Shown here piece after piece: positions 26,332 through 34,663 of a stretch of 45,269 nt of DNA. The translations under genes were made by a program, and so were the position numbers. The notes under the pieces were generated by a model, which made no database searches, was not told where the DNA came from, and saw only the letters and a program-made list of their open reading frames with translations. The DNA comes from Gudongella sp964604145 (lineage in GTDB: Bacteria; Bacillota; Clostridia; Tissierellales; Tissierellaceae): the NCBI GenBank assembly GCA_964604145.1, contig CAZRXS010000005.1:1-45269 (forward strand), given 5' to 3'. Position 1 is the first letter of the stretch. Each line of letters begins with the position of its first letter.

Positions 26332-26341
26332 GGCTGATTAA

Positions 26342-27070
26342 ATGAAAAAAAAGGGAGAAATATTGGCATTAATTTTTGTTTCTCTTATACTAGGTTTAAT
26401 ACTATCTATTCAGTTTAAAACAGTTAATCTATCTGTTGGTGAAGGTGTTTTACCTACTCAAAGGGCCCAACAACTAGCAACTAAACTAAAGAAAGCTCAA
26501 TCTGAAAAAGAGTCACAGCTAAGATTGATTAAAGAACTTGAAGACAAAATACTACTATACGAAAAAGGTGGAGTAGAGAATGACATATATGCTGAAAATT
26601 TATATAAGGATGCAATGAAATATAGGATGTTAGCAGGATATACTGATTTAAAAGGAACTGGAATTATATTAGAGATAAATGATCCACCAGTTGATATACA
26701 GTTTGGAGAAAGTTTTTCTATAGTAGATGAACTTGATTTAATATTGCAGTTAATAAGCGTGCTTAATGCAGCAGATGCAGAAGCGATAAGTATTAATGAC
26801 CAAAGATATACAGCTTTTACTGAAATAGTTAGGGCTGGAAATCATATAGAAGTAAATGGAGCATCAACTTCATCGCCAATAATTATTAAGGCGATAGGAA
26901 ATGCAAGTACTCTTGAATCAGCGCTCAGCTTAAAATGGGGAATAGTATGGCAGCTAAGGAATTATAACTATATTGTACATCTAACACAAGATAAAGAGGT
27001 AGAAATACCAAGATATAGAAGAGTAAAAGACTTTATATATGCTACTCCTGTTGAAGAAATAGTCAATTGA
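26342..27070 (+). CDS. DUF881-family membrane-anchored protein (YlxW/YlxX-like), copy 1
   Basis: This is a 242-residue protein with one N-terminal membrane helix (about 8-24). An extracellular coiled coil (LATKLKKAQSEKESQLRLIKELEDKI) follows, then a DUF881 domain starting around YTDLKGTGIILEINDPP and including AEAISINDQRYTAFTEI. In B. subtilis two such genes (ylxW, ylxX) lie between divIB and sbp; their function is unknown. It is paralogous to the next gene and separated from it by 11 bp. A structural role near the divisome is suggested only by synteny. Confidence 0.85.
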   Translation: MKKKGEILALIFVSLILGLILSIQFKTVNLSVGEGVLPTQRAQQLATKLKKAQSEKESQLRLIKELEDKILLYEKGGVENDIYAENLYKDAMKYRMLAGYTDLKGTGIILEINDPPVDIQFGESFSIVDELDLILQLISVLNAADAEAISINDQRYTAFTEIVRAGNHIEVNGASTSSPIIIKAIGNASTLESALSLKWGIVWQLRNYNYIVHLTQDKEVEIPRYRRVKDFIYATPVEEIVN

Positions 27071-27081
27071 GGAGGAGTTTT

Positions 27082-27807
27082 ATGAAAAAGTGGAACCCAA
27101 AATTGATAATTGCAATTGCCAGTGTAATAATTGGATTAATTGTTGCTAATCAAATGAAATTAAATTTAGAATTGATAACACCAGTTACAGTTAAGTCAAT
27201 TATTTCTGCAAAAAATGAATTAAGCTTGGCTAAAATAGAGTTAGCAGAGTTGAAAAATCTAGTAGAACAAAAATCAGAAGAATTAGATGCACTAAAAAAT
27301 ATAGTAACTGGCGAGGAAAATATAATAGATATACTTAAATTAGACCTTGAATCAAATAAAACAAAGGCAGGATACACAAAACTTGAAGGTCCTGGGATTG
27401 AAATAATAATGTTTGATAATTTATTACTTGACAATAATTTAATAAGCTATAATGATGATATAATACATGATGTAGATATATTAAATATAATTAACGACCT
27501 TAAAGTAGCAGGAGCTGAAGCCATTAGTATTAACGAAGAGAGATTAACTTCAAATTCAGAGATTAAGTGTGGTGGTCCAGTAATAAAGGTAAATGATAGA
27601 AGCTTGGGAACTCCTTTTACAATAAAAGCCATAGGTGATCCAAAGTTATTAATGGCTGCTATTAACGCACCGGGAACTTACGCAGACACATTAAAAACTA
27701 TTTATGGGATTGGTTTAGAGCCATATATAGTTGACAAACTAGTAATACCACCATACAAAGGTATTTTTACATTTAATTTTGCAAAATCAATGGAAGAGGG
27801 TGAATAA
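27082..27807 (+). CDS. DUF881-family membrane-anchored protein (YlxW/YlxX-like), copy 2
   Basis: This is a 241-residue paralogue of the preceding gene with the same plan. It has an N-terminal membrane helix (about 9-24), a coiled coil (SAKNELSLAKIELAELKNLV) and a DUF881 domain with YTKLEGPGIEIIMFDN and AEAISINEERLTSNSEI. The ribosome-binding site GAGGAGGAG precedes ATG 27082. An in-frame TTG at 27067 overlaps the previous stop and is rejected. The sbp gene starts directly after its stop codon. Function is unknown; conserved position in the dcw cluster is the main clue. Confidence 0.85.
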   Translation: MKKWNPKLIIAIASVIIGLIVANQMKLNLELITPVTVKSIISAKNELSLAKIELAELKNLVEQKSEELDALKNIVTGEENIIDILKLDLESNKTKAGYTKLEGPGIEIIMFDNLLLDNNLISYNDDIIHDVDILNIINDLKVAGAEAISINEERLTSNSEIKCGGPVIKVNDRSLGTPFTIKAIGDPKLLMAAINAPGTYADTLKTIYGIGLEPYIVDKLVIPPYKGIFTFNFAKSMEEGE

Positions 27808-28161
27808 ATGGTTTATGCTTTAGTTGGAATTTTAATTGGAGCAATTATCGGATTTTTGTTACCATTTACTTATAATACAGCCTACACCCTATATATATCA
27901 GTCGCTATATTAGCATCACTTGACTCTGTATTTGGGGGCATAAGAGCTAATTTAGAAAATACATTTAATACAAAAGTTTTTATTTCCGGATTTTTCGGAA
28001 ATGCAATCCTGGCAGCATTTTTAGCATATATAGGAGATAGGTTAGGATTCCCATTATATTATGCTGCTATATTCACCTTTGGAAGTAGACTTTTTGATAA
28101 TTTTGCTAAAATAAGAAGACTATGGCTGTTTAAAGAAAAGCCAATTAAAACAAAAGAGTAG
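27808..28161 (+). CDS. sbp: Small basic protein Sbp (DUF1290)
   Basis: This is a 117-residue membrane protein with three or four hydrophobic segments and the family signature SVAILASLDSVFGGIRANLE. It ends in a basic tail (KIRRLWLFKEKPIKTKE). Sbp homologues sit next to ftsA-ftsZ across Firmicutes and their role is unknown. Here the start follows the DUF881 stop immediately, with GAGGGTGA as ribosome-binding site. ftsZ follows after 24 bp, without the ftsA gene that normally separates them. Confidence 0.9.
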   Translation: MVYALVGILIGAIIGFLLPFTYNTAYTLYISVAILASLDSVFGGIRANLENTFNTKVFISGFFGNAILAAFLAYIGDRLGFPLYYAAIFTFGSRLFDNFAKIRRLWLFKEKPIKTKE

Positions 28162-28185
28162 GACTAATGAGAAGGAGGAATGAGA

Positions 28186-29289
28186 ATGTTTGATTTTGAT
28201 ATTGATGTAGAACAATTTGCGAGGATCAAAGTTTTTGGAGTTGGTGGAGGCGGAAACAACGCAGTAAACCGTATGATAGATTCTGGAGTAAGGGGAATTG
28301 AATTTATAGCATTAAATACTGATAAACAAGCTCTATTTTCATCAAGAGCAGAACAAAAATTACAACTAGGAGAAAAAATTACAAAAGGCTTAGGAGCTGG
28401 TGCAAATCCTGAAATAGGAACAAGGGCTGCAGAAGAAAACAGGGCTGAAATATTAGAAGCTCTAAAGGGAGCAGATATGGTATTTATTACTGCAGGTATG
28501 GGGGGAGGAACTGGCACAGGTGCTGCGCCTATTGTAGCAGAGATAGCTAGAGAACTAGGAATCCTCACAGTTGGAGTGGTAACAAAACCATTTACATTTG
28601 AAGGAAAGCAAAGATTGGGAGTAGCTGAAAAGGGTATTGAAGAACTCAAATCACAAGTAGATACACTTGTTACAATTCCTAATGATAGATTGTTAGAAAT
28701 TGCTGATAAAAAGACTACTATGGGAGATGCCTTCTTGATGGCTGATGAAGTTTTAAAGCAAGGTATCCAAGGTATATCTGATCTTATATCTGTACCAAAT
28801 CTAATAAACCTTGACTTTGCAGATGTTCAAACTATTATGTTTGACAAGGGCATAGCACATATGGGTATAGGTAGAGCATCTGGAGATAATAGGGCAAGTG
28901 AAGCAGCTAAACAAGCCATTACTTCACCTTTACTTGAAACTTCAATAGAAGGTGCAAAGTCTGTACTTTTAAATATTACAGGAGGTAGTGATTTAGGAAT
29001 TTTTGAAGTAAATGAAGCAGCAGATATAATAAGACAATCAGTTGACCCTGATGCAAATATAATATTTGGGGCAGGCATTGATGAATCAATGAGTGATGAA
29101 ATAAAAATAACTGTTATTGCAACAGGTTTTGAAGATATGCCTCTTAAAAACAAATCAACAATAGTCCACAAACCAGGAATCTTTGGCACAAGGAAAGACT
29201 CTGAAGATGGTAAAGAAGTTAAGATAAGCGATATTTCAACAGAAGATTTAGATATACCAATATTCTTAAGAAGAAGAGAAAAAAAATAG
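28186..29289 (+). CDS. ftsZ: Cell division GTPase FtsZ
   Basis: FtsZ is the tubulin homologue that forms the cytokinetic ring. The 367-residue protein has the nucleotide-binding segment VFGVGGGGNNAVNRM, the tubulin signature GMGGGTGTGAAPIVA and the synergy-loop region NLDFADVQTIM. A conserved C-terminal peptide, DLDIPIFLRRREKK, would bind FtsA, SepF and ZapA-type partners. The start ATG 28186 lies 7 bases after GGAGG; an ATG at 28180 is too close. No ftsA precedes it. A terminator follows, which ends the dcw cluster. Confidence 0.98.
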   Translation: MFDFDIDVEQFARIKVFGVGGGGNNAVNRMIDSGVRGIEFIALNTDKQALFSSRAEQKLQLGEKITKGLGAGANPEIGTRAAEENRAEILEALKGADMVFITAGMGGGTGTGAAPIVAEIARELGILTVGVVTKPFTFEGKQRLGVAEKGIEELKSQVDTLVTIPNDRLLEIADKKTTMGDAFLMADEVLKQGIQGISDLISVPNLINLDFADVQTIMFDKGIAHMGIGRASGDNRASEAAKQAITSPLLETSIEGAKSVLLNITGGSDLGIFEVNEAADIIRQSVDPDANIIFGAGIDESMSDEIKITVIATGFEDMPLKNKSTIVHKPGIFGTRKDSEDGKEVKISDISTEDLDIPIFLRRREKK

Positions 29290-29300
29290 ACAAAATATAA

Positions 29301-29331
29301 AGCGTATCTAAGACTAGATGCGTTTTATTTA
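29301..29331 (+). terminator. Terminator after ftsZ
   Basis: AGCGTATCTA (29301-29310) pairs with TAGATGCGTT (29315-29324), with two G-U pairs, and is followed by TTATTTAT. Confidence 0.75.
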
Positions 29332-29349
29332 TAAAAAGGAAGGGATTTT

Positions 29350-29805
29350 ATGAGATGTCCATATTGCGAGTATCCAGAATCTAAAGTAGTAGATTCTAGA
29401 CCCACAGATGAGGGGCAAGCAATTAGGAGAAGAAGGGAGTGCATAAGTTGTGCTAAGAGATTTACAACTTATGAAAAAATAGAAGAAATTCCTACTATAA
29501 TAGTTAAAAAAGATGGTAATAGAGAAGTTTATGACAGAAACAAACTAATAAATGGCATAATAAAGTCTTGTGAAAAAAGACCAGTTTCAATGACGACCAT
29601 AGAAGATATGGTTGATGGTATTGAAAAGACAATATTTAACTCTATGAAAAATGAAATTACCTCCATCGAAATAGGAGAGTTAGTAATGGAAAAGTTAAAG
29701 GCTGTCGATGAAGTTGCATATGTTAGGTTTGCATCTGTATATAGGCAATTTAAAGATGTAAATTCTTTTATGCAAGAGTTAAAAAAGTTACTAGCTGAAG
29801 AATAG
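29350..29805 (+). CDS. nrdR: Transcriptional repressor NrdR
   Basis: NrdR represses ribonucleotide reductase genes in response to ATP/dATP levels. The 151-residue protein has an N-terminal zinc ribbon (MRCPYCEYPESKVVDSRP then ECISCAKRF) with four cysteines, and an ATP-cone domain starting at PTIIVKKDGNREVYDR. AAAGGAAGGG precedes ATG 29350. In many clostridia spoIIGA, sigE and sigG lie between ftsZ and nrdR; here they do not. The sigma-54 activator begins 13 bp after its stop, so the two may share a transcript. Confidence 0.97.
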   Translation: MRCPYCEYPESKVVDSRPTDEGQAIRRRRECISCAKRFTTYEKIEEIPTIIVKKDGNREVYDRNKLINGIIKSCEKRPVSMTTIEDMVDGIEKTIFNSMKNEITSIEIGELVMEKLKAVDEVAYVRFASVYRQFKDVNSFMQELKKLLAEE

Positions 29806-29818
29806 TAAGGGGTTTGCT

Positions 29819-31234
29819 ATGAATAAAAATAAATTGGACCAGTTATTACTGCAAAATATTTTGCAGTATGCTTCTATTGGAATTCATGCTATAGATAGAG
29901 ACAGAAAAACAATAATCTATAACAACACAATGGCAGAGTTAGAAGGGTTAGAGATACATCAAGTATTAGATAAGGATATGTTAGATATCTTTCCTAGTCT
30001 AAATGAGACCACTTCTACACTTATCAGTGTGCTTAATACTGGAGAGCCCATAATAAACAGCACACAAACCTACTTTAATTATAGAGGACATTCCATAACG
30101 ACTATAAGCACAACCATTCCCCTATATGAGGGTAAAGACATAATTGGTGCATTGGAAATAGCCCAAGATGTAACAAATATAAGGAAACTTTCAGATCAGT
30201 TACTTGAACTACAACAAGAATTAAAAGTAACAAAAAGGGAAAGTAGAATAAAACCAAAGATTAAAAAGTATAGATTTAATGATATTATTGGAAATAACAA
30301 ACAGCTTGTTATGGCAAAAGAAATTGGAATGAAGGCCAGCGAAACTCCATCAAGCGTATTAATATATGGTGAGACAGGTACGGGTAAGGAAATGTTTGCT
30401 CAGTCAATCCACAATCATGGAATAAGAAAAGACAACACCTTTATTGCTCAGAATTGTGCAGCAATACCCGATTCGCTTCTTGAAGGAATTCTTTTTGGGA
30501 CTGAAAAGGGCGGTTTTACAGGTGCCATTGAAAGAGAAGGGATCTTTGAACAAGCTAATGGGGGGACGCTTCTTTTAGATGAGATTAATTCAATGAGTTT
30601 GCCACTTCAAGCAAAGCTATTGAGAGTTTTACAAGAAGGTTATATAAGAAGGATAGGTGGTATAAAAGACATAGCCATAGACGTTAGGATTATAGCAACA
30701 ACAAATCAAGACCCACAAGAAGCAATTGAAAAAGGAACAATTAGAAGAGATCTTTACTATAGATTAAGTGTTATTAATATTTATATACCACCCCTTAGAG
30801 AAAGAACGGATGATTTAGAAGTTTTATCAGATTTTTTTATAAATAAATACAATATCGCATTAAATAAAAACATTCAAAAACTATCTGAACAAGTAAAGGA
30901 TGATTTTTCTAAATATGACTGGCCAGGTAATATTAGAGAACTTGAAAATTTTATTGAAGGTGCAATGAATATGATATCCTCAAGGGATAAAATATTAAAT
31001 AGAGAAAATTTTATTTCATCAAACTTTATTCCAAGACAGTCAAAGCTAAAGATAAATTTACTCAATAAACTATCTGAGAACACACTACCCCTGTTATTAG
31101 AAGAGATAGAAGCCAATTTAATTAAAGAAATTTTACAAAAATATAATAACAATGTAACAAATACCGCCAAACACCTAGGAGTAAAACGTCAAACCTTGCA
31201 ACATAAATTAAAGAAATACGATCTAGTGCAATAA
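29819..31234 (+). CDS. PAS-domain sigma-54 activator, RocR-like
   Basis: This is a 471-residue enhancer-binding protein. An N-terminal PAS sensor (about 15-125, with IGIHAIDRDRKTIIYNN) leads to a AAA+ domain with Walker A G184-ETGTGKE-191 and Walker B GGTLLLDEI. The sigma-54 contact loop is GGFTGA (231-236), where GAFTGA is usual. A Fis-type helix-turn-helix ends it (NNVTNTAKHLGVKRQTL, about 445-462). The organisation matches RocR of B. subtilis, which senses ornithine or citrulline and activates arginine catabolism. The next gene has a perfect -24/-12 promoter and starts ornithine degradation, so ornithine-dependent activation of that operon is a strong inference. A long terminator follows it. 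Confidence 0.93.
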   Translation: MNKNKLDQLLLQNILQYASIGIHAIDRDRKTIIYNNTMAELEGLEIHQVLDKDMLDIFPSLNETTSTLISVLNTGEPIINSTQTYFNYRGHSITTISTTIPLYEGKDIIGALEIAQDVTNIRKLSDQLLELQQELKVTKRESRIKPKIKKYRFNDIIGNNKQLVMAKEIGMKASETPSSVLIYGETGTGKEMFAQSIHNHGIRKDNTFIAQNCAAIPDSLLEGILFGTEKGGFTGAIEREGIFEQANGGTLLLDEINSMSLPLQAKLLRVLQEGYIRRIGGIKDIAIDVRIIATTNQDPQEAIEKGTIRRDLYYRLSVINIYIPPLRERTDDLEVLSDFFINKYNIALNKNIQKLSEQVKDDFSKYDWPGNIRELENFIEGAMNMISSRDKILNRENFISSNFIPRQSKLKINLLNKLSENTLPLLLEEIEANLIKEILQKYNNNVTNTAKHLGVKRQTLQHKLKKYDLVQ

Positions 31235-31274
31235 TATTTGCTATAAACGCAAATATTATTGCACTTTTTTATTT
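31227..31274 (+). terminator. Strong terminator after the sigma-54 activator gene
   Basis: A perfect 15-bp stem, TGCAATAATATTTGC (31227-31241) with its complement at 31249-31263, has a 7-base loop and is followed by CTTTTTTATTTTA. The stem begins inside the last codons of the gene. Confidence 0.95.
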
Positions 31275-31287
31275 TATTACAATAATA

Positions 31288-31340
31288 GATGTAAATAATA
31301 TATGCAAACATCCCTAAAAATGGGTTTTAGACCTATTTTT
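31288..31340. promoter_or_regulatory. Candidate activator-binding inverted repeats upstream of ord
   Basis: AAAAATGGGT (31316-31325) and ACCTATTTTT (31331-31340) form a 10-bp inverted repeat with one mismatch and a 5-base spacer. GATGT (31288-31292) and ACATC (31308-31312) form a second, shorter one. One could be the activator binding site. The first ends only 5 bp before the -24 element, closer than is usual for enhancer sites. Confidence 0.45.
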
Positions 31341-31345
31341 GGACT

Positions 31346-31361
31346 TGGCACAATATTTGCA
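31346..31361 (+). promoter_or_regulatory. Sigma-54 (-24/-12) promoter of the ornithine operon
   Basis: TGGCACAATATTTGCA matches the RpoN consensus TGGCAC-N5-TTGCA exactly. Transcription should begin near 31371, about 40 bp before the ord start codon. The adjacent gene encodes a sigma-54 activator. Confidence 0.93.
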
Positions 31362-31413
31362 TAATATAATAGTATAGGATTGAGAGTATTTAAAAAATAA
31401 TCGGAGGTGCTTT

Positions 31414-32466
31414 ATGAGAAAAGAAAATGTAAAAGTTCTTATGTGGGGAATAGGTGAAATGGGCAAAGGCATGGTAGAAATGCTATTAGACAAAAAAGGA
31501 GTAGAAATAGTTGGTGTAGTGGGTAGAACTTATAGACTTGGCAAAAGTATGTATGACTACTTAGATGTAGAAAGAGGAGACAGAGAAGATATTATTATTA
31601 AAGAGTATGATGAATTAATAAAAGAAAAGGCAGCAGATGTCGTTATAATTTCTACTGATTCTTTTACAAAAGATAATTTTGATAAAATTAAACTTTGTTT
31701 AGAAAACAAAATGAATGTAATTTCTACTGCAGAAGAAATGTCATATCCATATGCACAAGAACCAGAACTTGCTAAGGAAATGGATAGAATTGCAAAAGAA
31801 AACGGAGTTACTGTACTAGGAACTGGCATTAATCCAGGGCTTATAATGGATTTACTAGTAGTTACATTAACCGGTGCATGTATTGATGTAGAAAGTATCA
31901 AAGCAGAAAGAGTTAATAACTTATCACCCTTTGGACCAGCTGTTATGAATGGTCAAGGTGTTGGGATTACAGTAGATGAATTTAATAAAAGAGTAAAAGA
32001 AAATACTTTAGCAGGTCACGTTGGATTTCCAGAGTCTATTACAATGGTAGCAGATGCTTTGGGTTGGAAATTAAGTGAAGAAGTTGAATTAAGCAGAGAA
32101 CCAATAGTATCAAGTGTATATAGAAAAGCTCCTAACGCAGAAGTCCAAGCAGGAGATGTTGCAGGTTGCAATATGAAGGGATATGGGAAAGTAGATGGTC
32201 AACTAAAAATTGAAATGGTTCATCCACAGCAAGTTGAACCCCAACTTGAGGGTGGGACAACTGGAGATTATATTACTATAAAAGGAACGCCAAATATCAA
32301 TATGTCAATTACTCCAGAAGTTCCAGGTGGAATCGGCACCATTGCTATGTGCGTTAATATGATACCACAAGTAATTAACTCTAGGCCTGGTTTAAAAACA
32401 ATGATTGATTTACCAGTTCCAAGAGCTATTATGGGAGATATGAGAGATTTAATAGAAGAATATTAA
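31414..32466 (+). CDS. ord: 2,4-diaminopentanoate dehydrogenase
   Basis: Ord oxidatively deaminates (2R,4S)-2,4-diaminopentanoate to 2-amino-4-oxopentanoate and ammonia with NAD(P)+. The 350-residue protein begins with a Rossmann fold (VLMWGIGEMGKGMVEMLL) and has a DapB-like second domain. GTGINPGLIMDLLVV and PEVPGGIGTIAMCVNMIPQV are recognisable family segments. The assignment is secured by the complete ornithine operon around it. CGGAGG precedes ATG 31414. It is the first gene after the sigma-54 promoter, and a long hairpin separates it from ortA. Confidence 0.93.
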   Translation: MRKENVKVLMWGIGEMGKGMVEMLLDKKGVEIVGVVGRTYRLGKSMYDYLDVERGDREDIIIKEYDELIKEKAADVVIISTDSFTKDNFDKIKLCLENKMNVISTAEEMSYPYAQEPELAKEMDRIAKENGVTVLGTGINPGLIMDLLVVTLTGACIDVESIKAERVNNLSPFGPAVMNGQGVGITVDEFNKRVKENTLAGHVGFPESITMVADALGWKLSEEVELSREPIVSSVYRKAPNAEVQAGDVAGCNMKGYGKVDGQLKIEMVHPQQVEPQLEGGTTGDYITIKGTPNINMSITPEVPGGIGTIAMCVNMIPQVINSRPGLKTMIDLPVPRAIMGDMRDLIEEY

Positions 32467-32502
32467 AAACTTGTAATAATTATATTACAGTATATATATA
32501 TA

Positions 32503-32536
32503 AGAACAATGAGTAGATTTATCTGCTCATTGTTCT
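32503..32536 (+). other. Hairpin between ord and ortA
   Basis: AGAACAATGAG (32503-32513) pairs with CTCATTGTTCT (32526-32536), and an inner AGAT/ATCT extends the stem. No T-tract follows, so it is more likely an mRNA processing or stability element than a full terminator. Confidence 0.6.
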
Positions 32537-32561
32537 ATAAAAGATATAAGGGGGAGTAAAA

Positions 32562-32873
32562 ATGACTGCTAAAAAAGGTGATTGGGTTAGAATTCACAAG
32601 ATAGTTTTAGAGGTAGGACAAAGAGCTACAAATATTCCAGAAGATACTCAAAATGTACCTCTTGAAATGTGGGATAAGGGATTTCTAATCAATGAGAATG
32701 CCAATATAGGTGATAATGTAGAGGTTGAAACTTATATTGGACGAAAAGTAGAAGGAAAACTCATTGAAGTAAATCCATATTGGGATCATGACTATGGAAA
32801 AGCTGTTCCAGAATTGCTTTATATTGGAAGGCAAGCAAGAGAACTTTTAGAGGAAGGTGAAAAACATGACTAA
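32562..32873 (+). CDS. ortA: 2-amino-4-oxopentanoate thiolase, alpha subunit
   Basis: OrtA is the small subunit (103 residues) of the enzyme that splits 2-amino-4-oxopentanoate with CoA into D-alanine and acetyl-CoA. The protein is a small beta-rich domain beginning KKGDWVRIHKIVLEVGQRA and containing PLEMWDKGFL, both typical of OrtA. It has no recognisable catalytic residues of its own. AAGGGGGAG precedes ATG 32562. Its end overlaps the ortB start by 8 bp, as expected for obligate partner subunits. Confidence 0.93.
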   Translation: MTAKKGDWVRIHKIVLEVGQRATNIPEDTQNVPLEMWDKGFLINENANIGDNVEVETYIGRKVEGKLIEVNPYWDHDYGKAVPELLYIGRQARELLEEGEKHD

Positions 32874-34293
32874 AGATAATAGCTTTGATGCTGTAATGGC
32901 TAGAAGAACAGAGATTATGAAAGAATCTATTGGCATAGACTATGATTTATTTGAATCAGGTACAATTGCTTTTGATTTTGAAAGAATGATGAAAGAAACA
33001 GGTTATACACTACAAGAAATTGAAGAAATTCAAAAACAAACTACTGTTGGAAATACTCCACTGTACGAATTAAGAAATATAACAGCATTAGCAAGAAAAT
33101 TCGCACCTAAAGGCAAAGGTGCTAGAATATTTATAAAAGACGAAGCAAGTAATCCATCAGGCAGTTTTAAAGCTCGTAGAGCAGCTACTGCAGTATATCA
33201 TGCTAAAAAACTTGGATACAAGGGAGTTATAGCAGCAACTTCAGGTAACTACGGGGCAGCTGTTGCTTCACAAGCTGCAATGTTGGGAATGAAATGTATT
33301 ATAGTACAAGAATGTTATGACTCACAAGGGAAAGGTCAACCAGAGATAATTGAGAAAGCTAGAAAATGTGAAGCATATGGCGCAGAGGTAGTTCAACTTT
33401 CTGTAGGGCCTGAGTTATTCTACTCATTTTTACTTCTTTTAGAAGAAACTGGATATTTTAATGCTTCCTTGTATACTCCATATGGAATTGCTGGAGTTGA
33501 GACTCTTGGTTATGAATTATCTATGGAATTTAGAGCAAAAGAAGGAAGAGACCCAGATGTGTGCGTAGTAACAAATGCAGGTGGAGGAAACCTAACTGGC
33601 ACAGCTAGGGGCTTTATAAAAGCTGGCGCAAACACTCAAATTGTAGCAGCAAGTGTAAGTTTAGATGGACTTCATATGGCAAGTGATACACAGTTTAATA
33701 AAAAATCATTTACAACAGGCCACACTGGATTTGGAATACCATTTGCTACTTGGCCAGACCGTTCTGATGTACCTAGATCAGCAGCAAGACCACTAAGATA
33801 TCTAGATAGGTATGTAACAGTTAATCAAGGTTCTGTATTCTATATGACAGAACTACTTGCTCAACTAGAAGGCTTAGAAAGAGGACCCGCTGGAAATACT
33901 GCATTAGCTGCAGCATTTAAAGTAGCTCAAGAATTAGACCAAGATAAAATCTTAGTTGTTCAAGAGACAGAATACACCGGAGCTGGAAAACATATTATGC
34001 CACAACTTACATTTGCAAAAGAAAATGGCATAAAAGTTCTTATAGGAAATCCTGCAGAAGAAGTACCAGGAGAAACTATAATACTTCCAAAGGACCCTAG
34101 CTACCTATGTATAAAGGACCTTGATATTGAGCATACTAAAAAATCTTATATAAGAAATTGCATAACTAATAGTGATGTTGATACAGTAAATAGAGGAGAC
34201 TTAGACTTCCTTATGGTTGATACTAAATCAGATGAAGGATTTGTTCTTAGAGCATTAGAAGAATTGGGTATAAAAGTAGAAAAGGAGGCTTAA
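32866..34293 (+). CDS. ortB: 2-amino-4-oxopentanoate thiolase, beta subunit (PLP)
   Basis: OrtB is the 475-residue PLP-dependent catalytic subunit of AKP thiolase. It has the fold-type II layout of threonine synthases. The PLP lysine is K102 in NPSGSFKARRA, and AATSGNYGAAVASQAA forms the substrate-binding loop. The phosphate-binding region is TNAGGGNLTG. ATG 32866, with AGGAAGG upstream, is preferred over an in-frame GTG at 32857. It is translationally coupled to ortA by overlap, and oraS follows after 4 bp. Its product acetyl-CoA feeds substrate-level phosphorylation. Confidence 0.95.
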   Translation: MTKDNSFDAVMARRTEIMKESIGIDYDLFESGTIAFDFERMMKETGYTLQEIEEIQKQTTVGNTPLYELRNITALARKFAPKGKGARIFIKDEASNPSGSFKARRAATAVYHAKKLGYKGVIAATSGNYGAAVASQAAMLGMKCIIVQECYDSQGKGQPEIIEKARKCEAYGAEVVQLSVGPELFYSFLLLLEETGYFNASLYTPYGIAGVETLGYELSMEFRAKEGRDPDVCVVTNAGGGNLTGTARGFIKAGANTQIVAASVSLDGLHMASDTQFNKKSFTTGHTGFGIPFATWPDRSDVPRSAARPLRYLDRYVTVNQGSVFYMTELLAQLEGLERGPAGNTALAAAFKVAQELDQDKILVVQETEYTGAGKHIMPQLTFAKENGIKVLIGNPAEEVPGETIILPKDPSYLCIKDLDIEHTKKSYIRNCITNSDVDTVNRGDLDFLMVDTKSDEGFVLRALEELGIKVEKEA

Positions 34294-34297
34294 GAGC

Positions 34298-34663
34298 ATG
34301 AAAAGAGCTGACGATTTTAAAGAAAGGCGAGCGCATCTTGCAGATCTTTCAGAGGCAGAATTAGAAGATAGATTTTGGTCCCTGGCAGAAGAACTTATTG
34401 AGCCAATTATTGACTTAAGCTATAAAAATACATCTCCTTCAATAGAAAGAAGTGTATTATTAAGAATGGGCTTTTCAAGTATTGAAGCCAAAAGTATAGT
34501 TGATAATTCTATAGATAGAGGTTTAATAGGAAAGGGAGCAGGTCATATAGTATATAAACTAGCTGAAAAAAAAGGAATACCAATTAGGGAAGCCGGACTA
34601 TTGCTAGTAGAAGGAAAAGCATGGGATGAAGTTAAACCCTTGTTTCAAGGAGGTGCAAAGTAG
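34298..34663 (+). CDS. oraS: D-ornithine 4,5-aminomutase, S subunit
   Basis: OraS is the small subunit (121 residues) of the adenosylcobalamin- and PLP-dependent D-ornithine 4,5-aminomutase. The length matches the C. sticklandii protein. The N-terminus (KRADDFKERRAHLADLSEAELEDRFW) and the segment SIERSVLLRMGFSS are family-typical. It is mostly helical and has no cofactor motif; in the known complex it packs on the TIM barrel of OraE. AAGGAGG in the ortB end serves as ribosome-binding site. Its stop TAG shares one base with the GTG start of oraE. Confidence 0.95.
   Translation: MKRADDFKERRAHLADLSEAELEDRFWSLAEELIEPIIDLSYKNTSPSIERSVLLRMGFSSIEAKSIVDNSIDRGLIGKGAGHIVYKLAEKKGIPIREAGLLLVEGKAWDEVKPLFQGGAK

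Noticed and set aside
26342..27807. The two DUF881 genes as an unusual recent duplication
   Set aside because: B. subtilis also has two such genes at this position and the copies here are clearly diverged, so this is ordinary synteny.
28164..28649. 161-codon open frame on the minus strand
   Set aside because: It is the antisense shadow of ftsZ, low in complexity, and matches no family.
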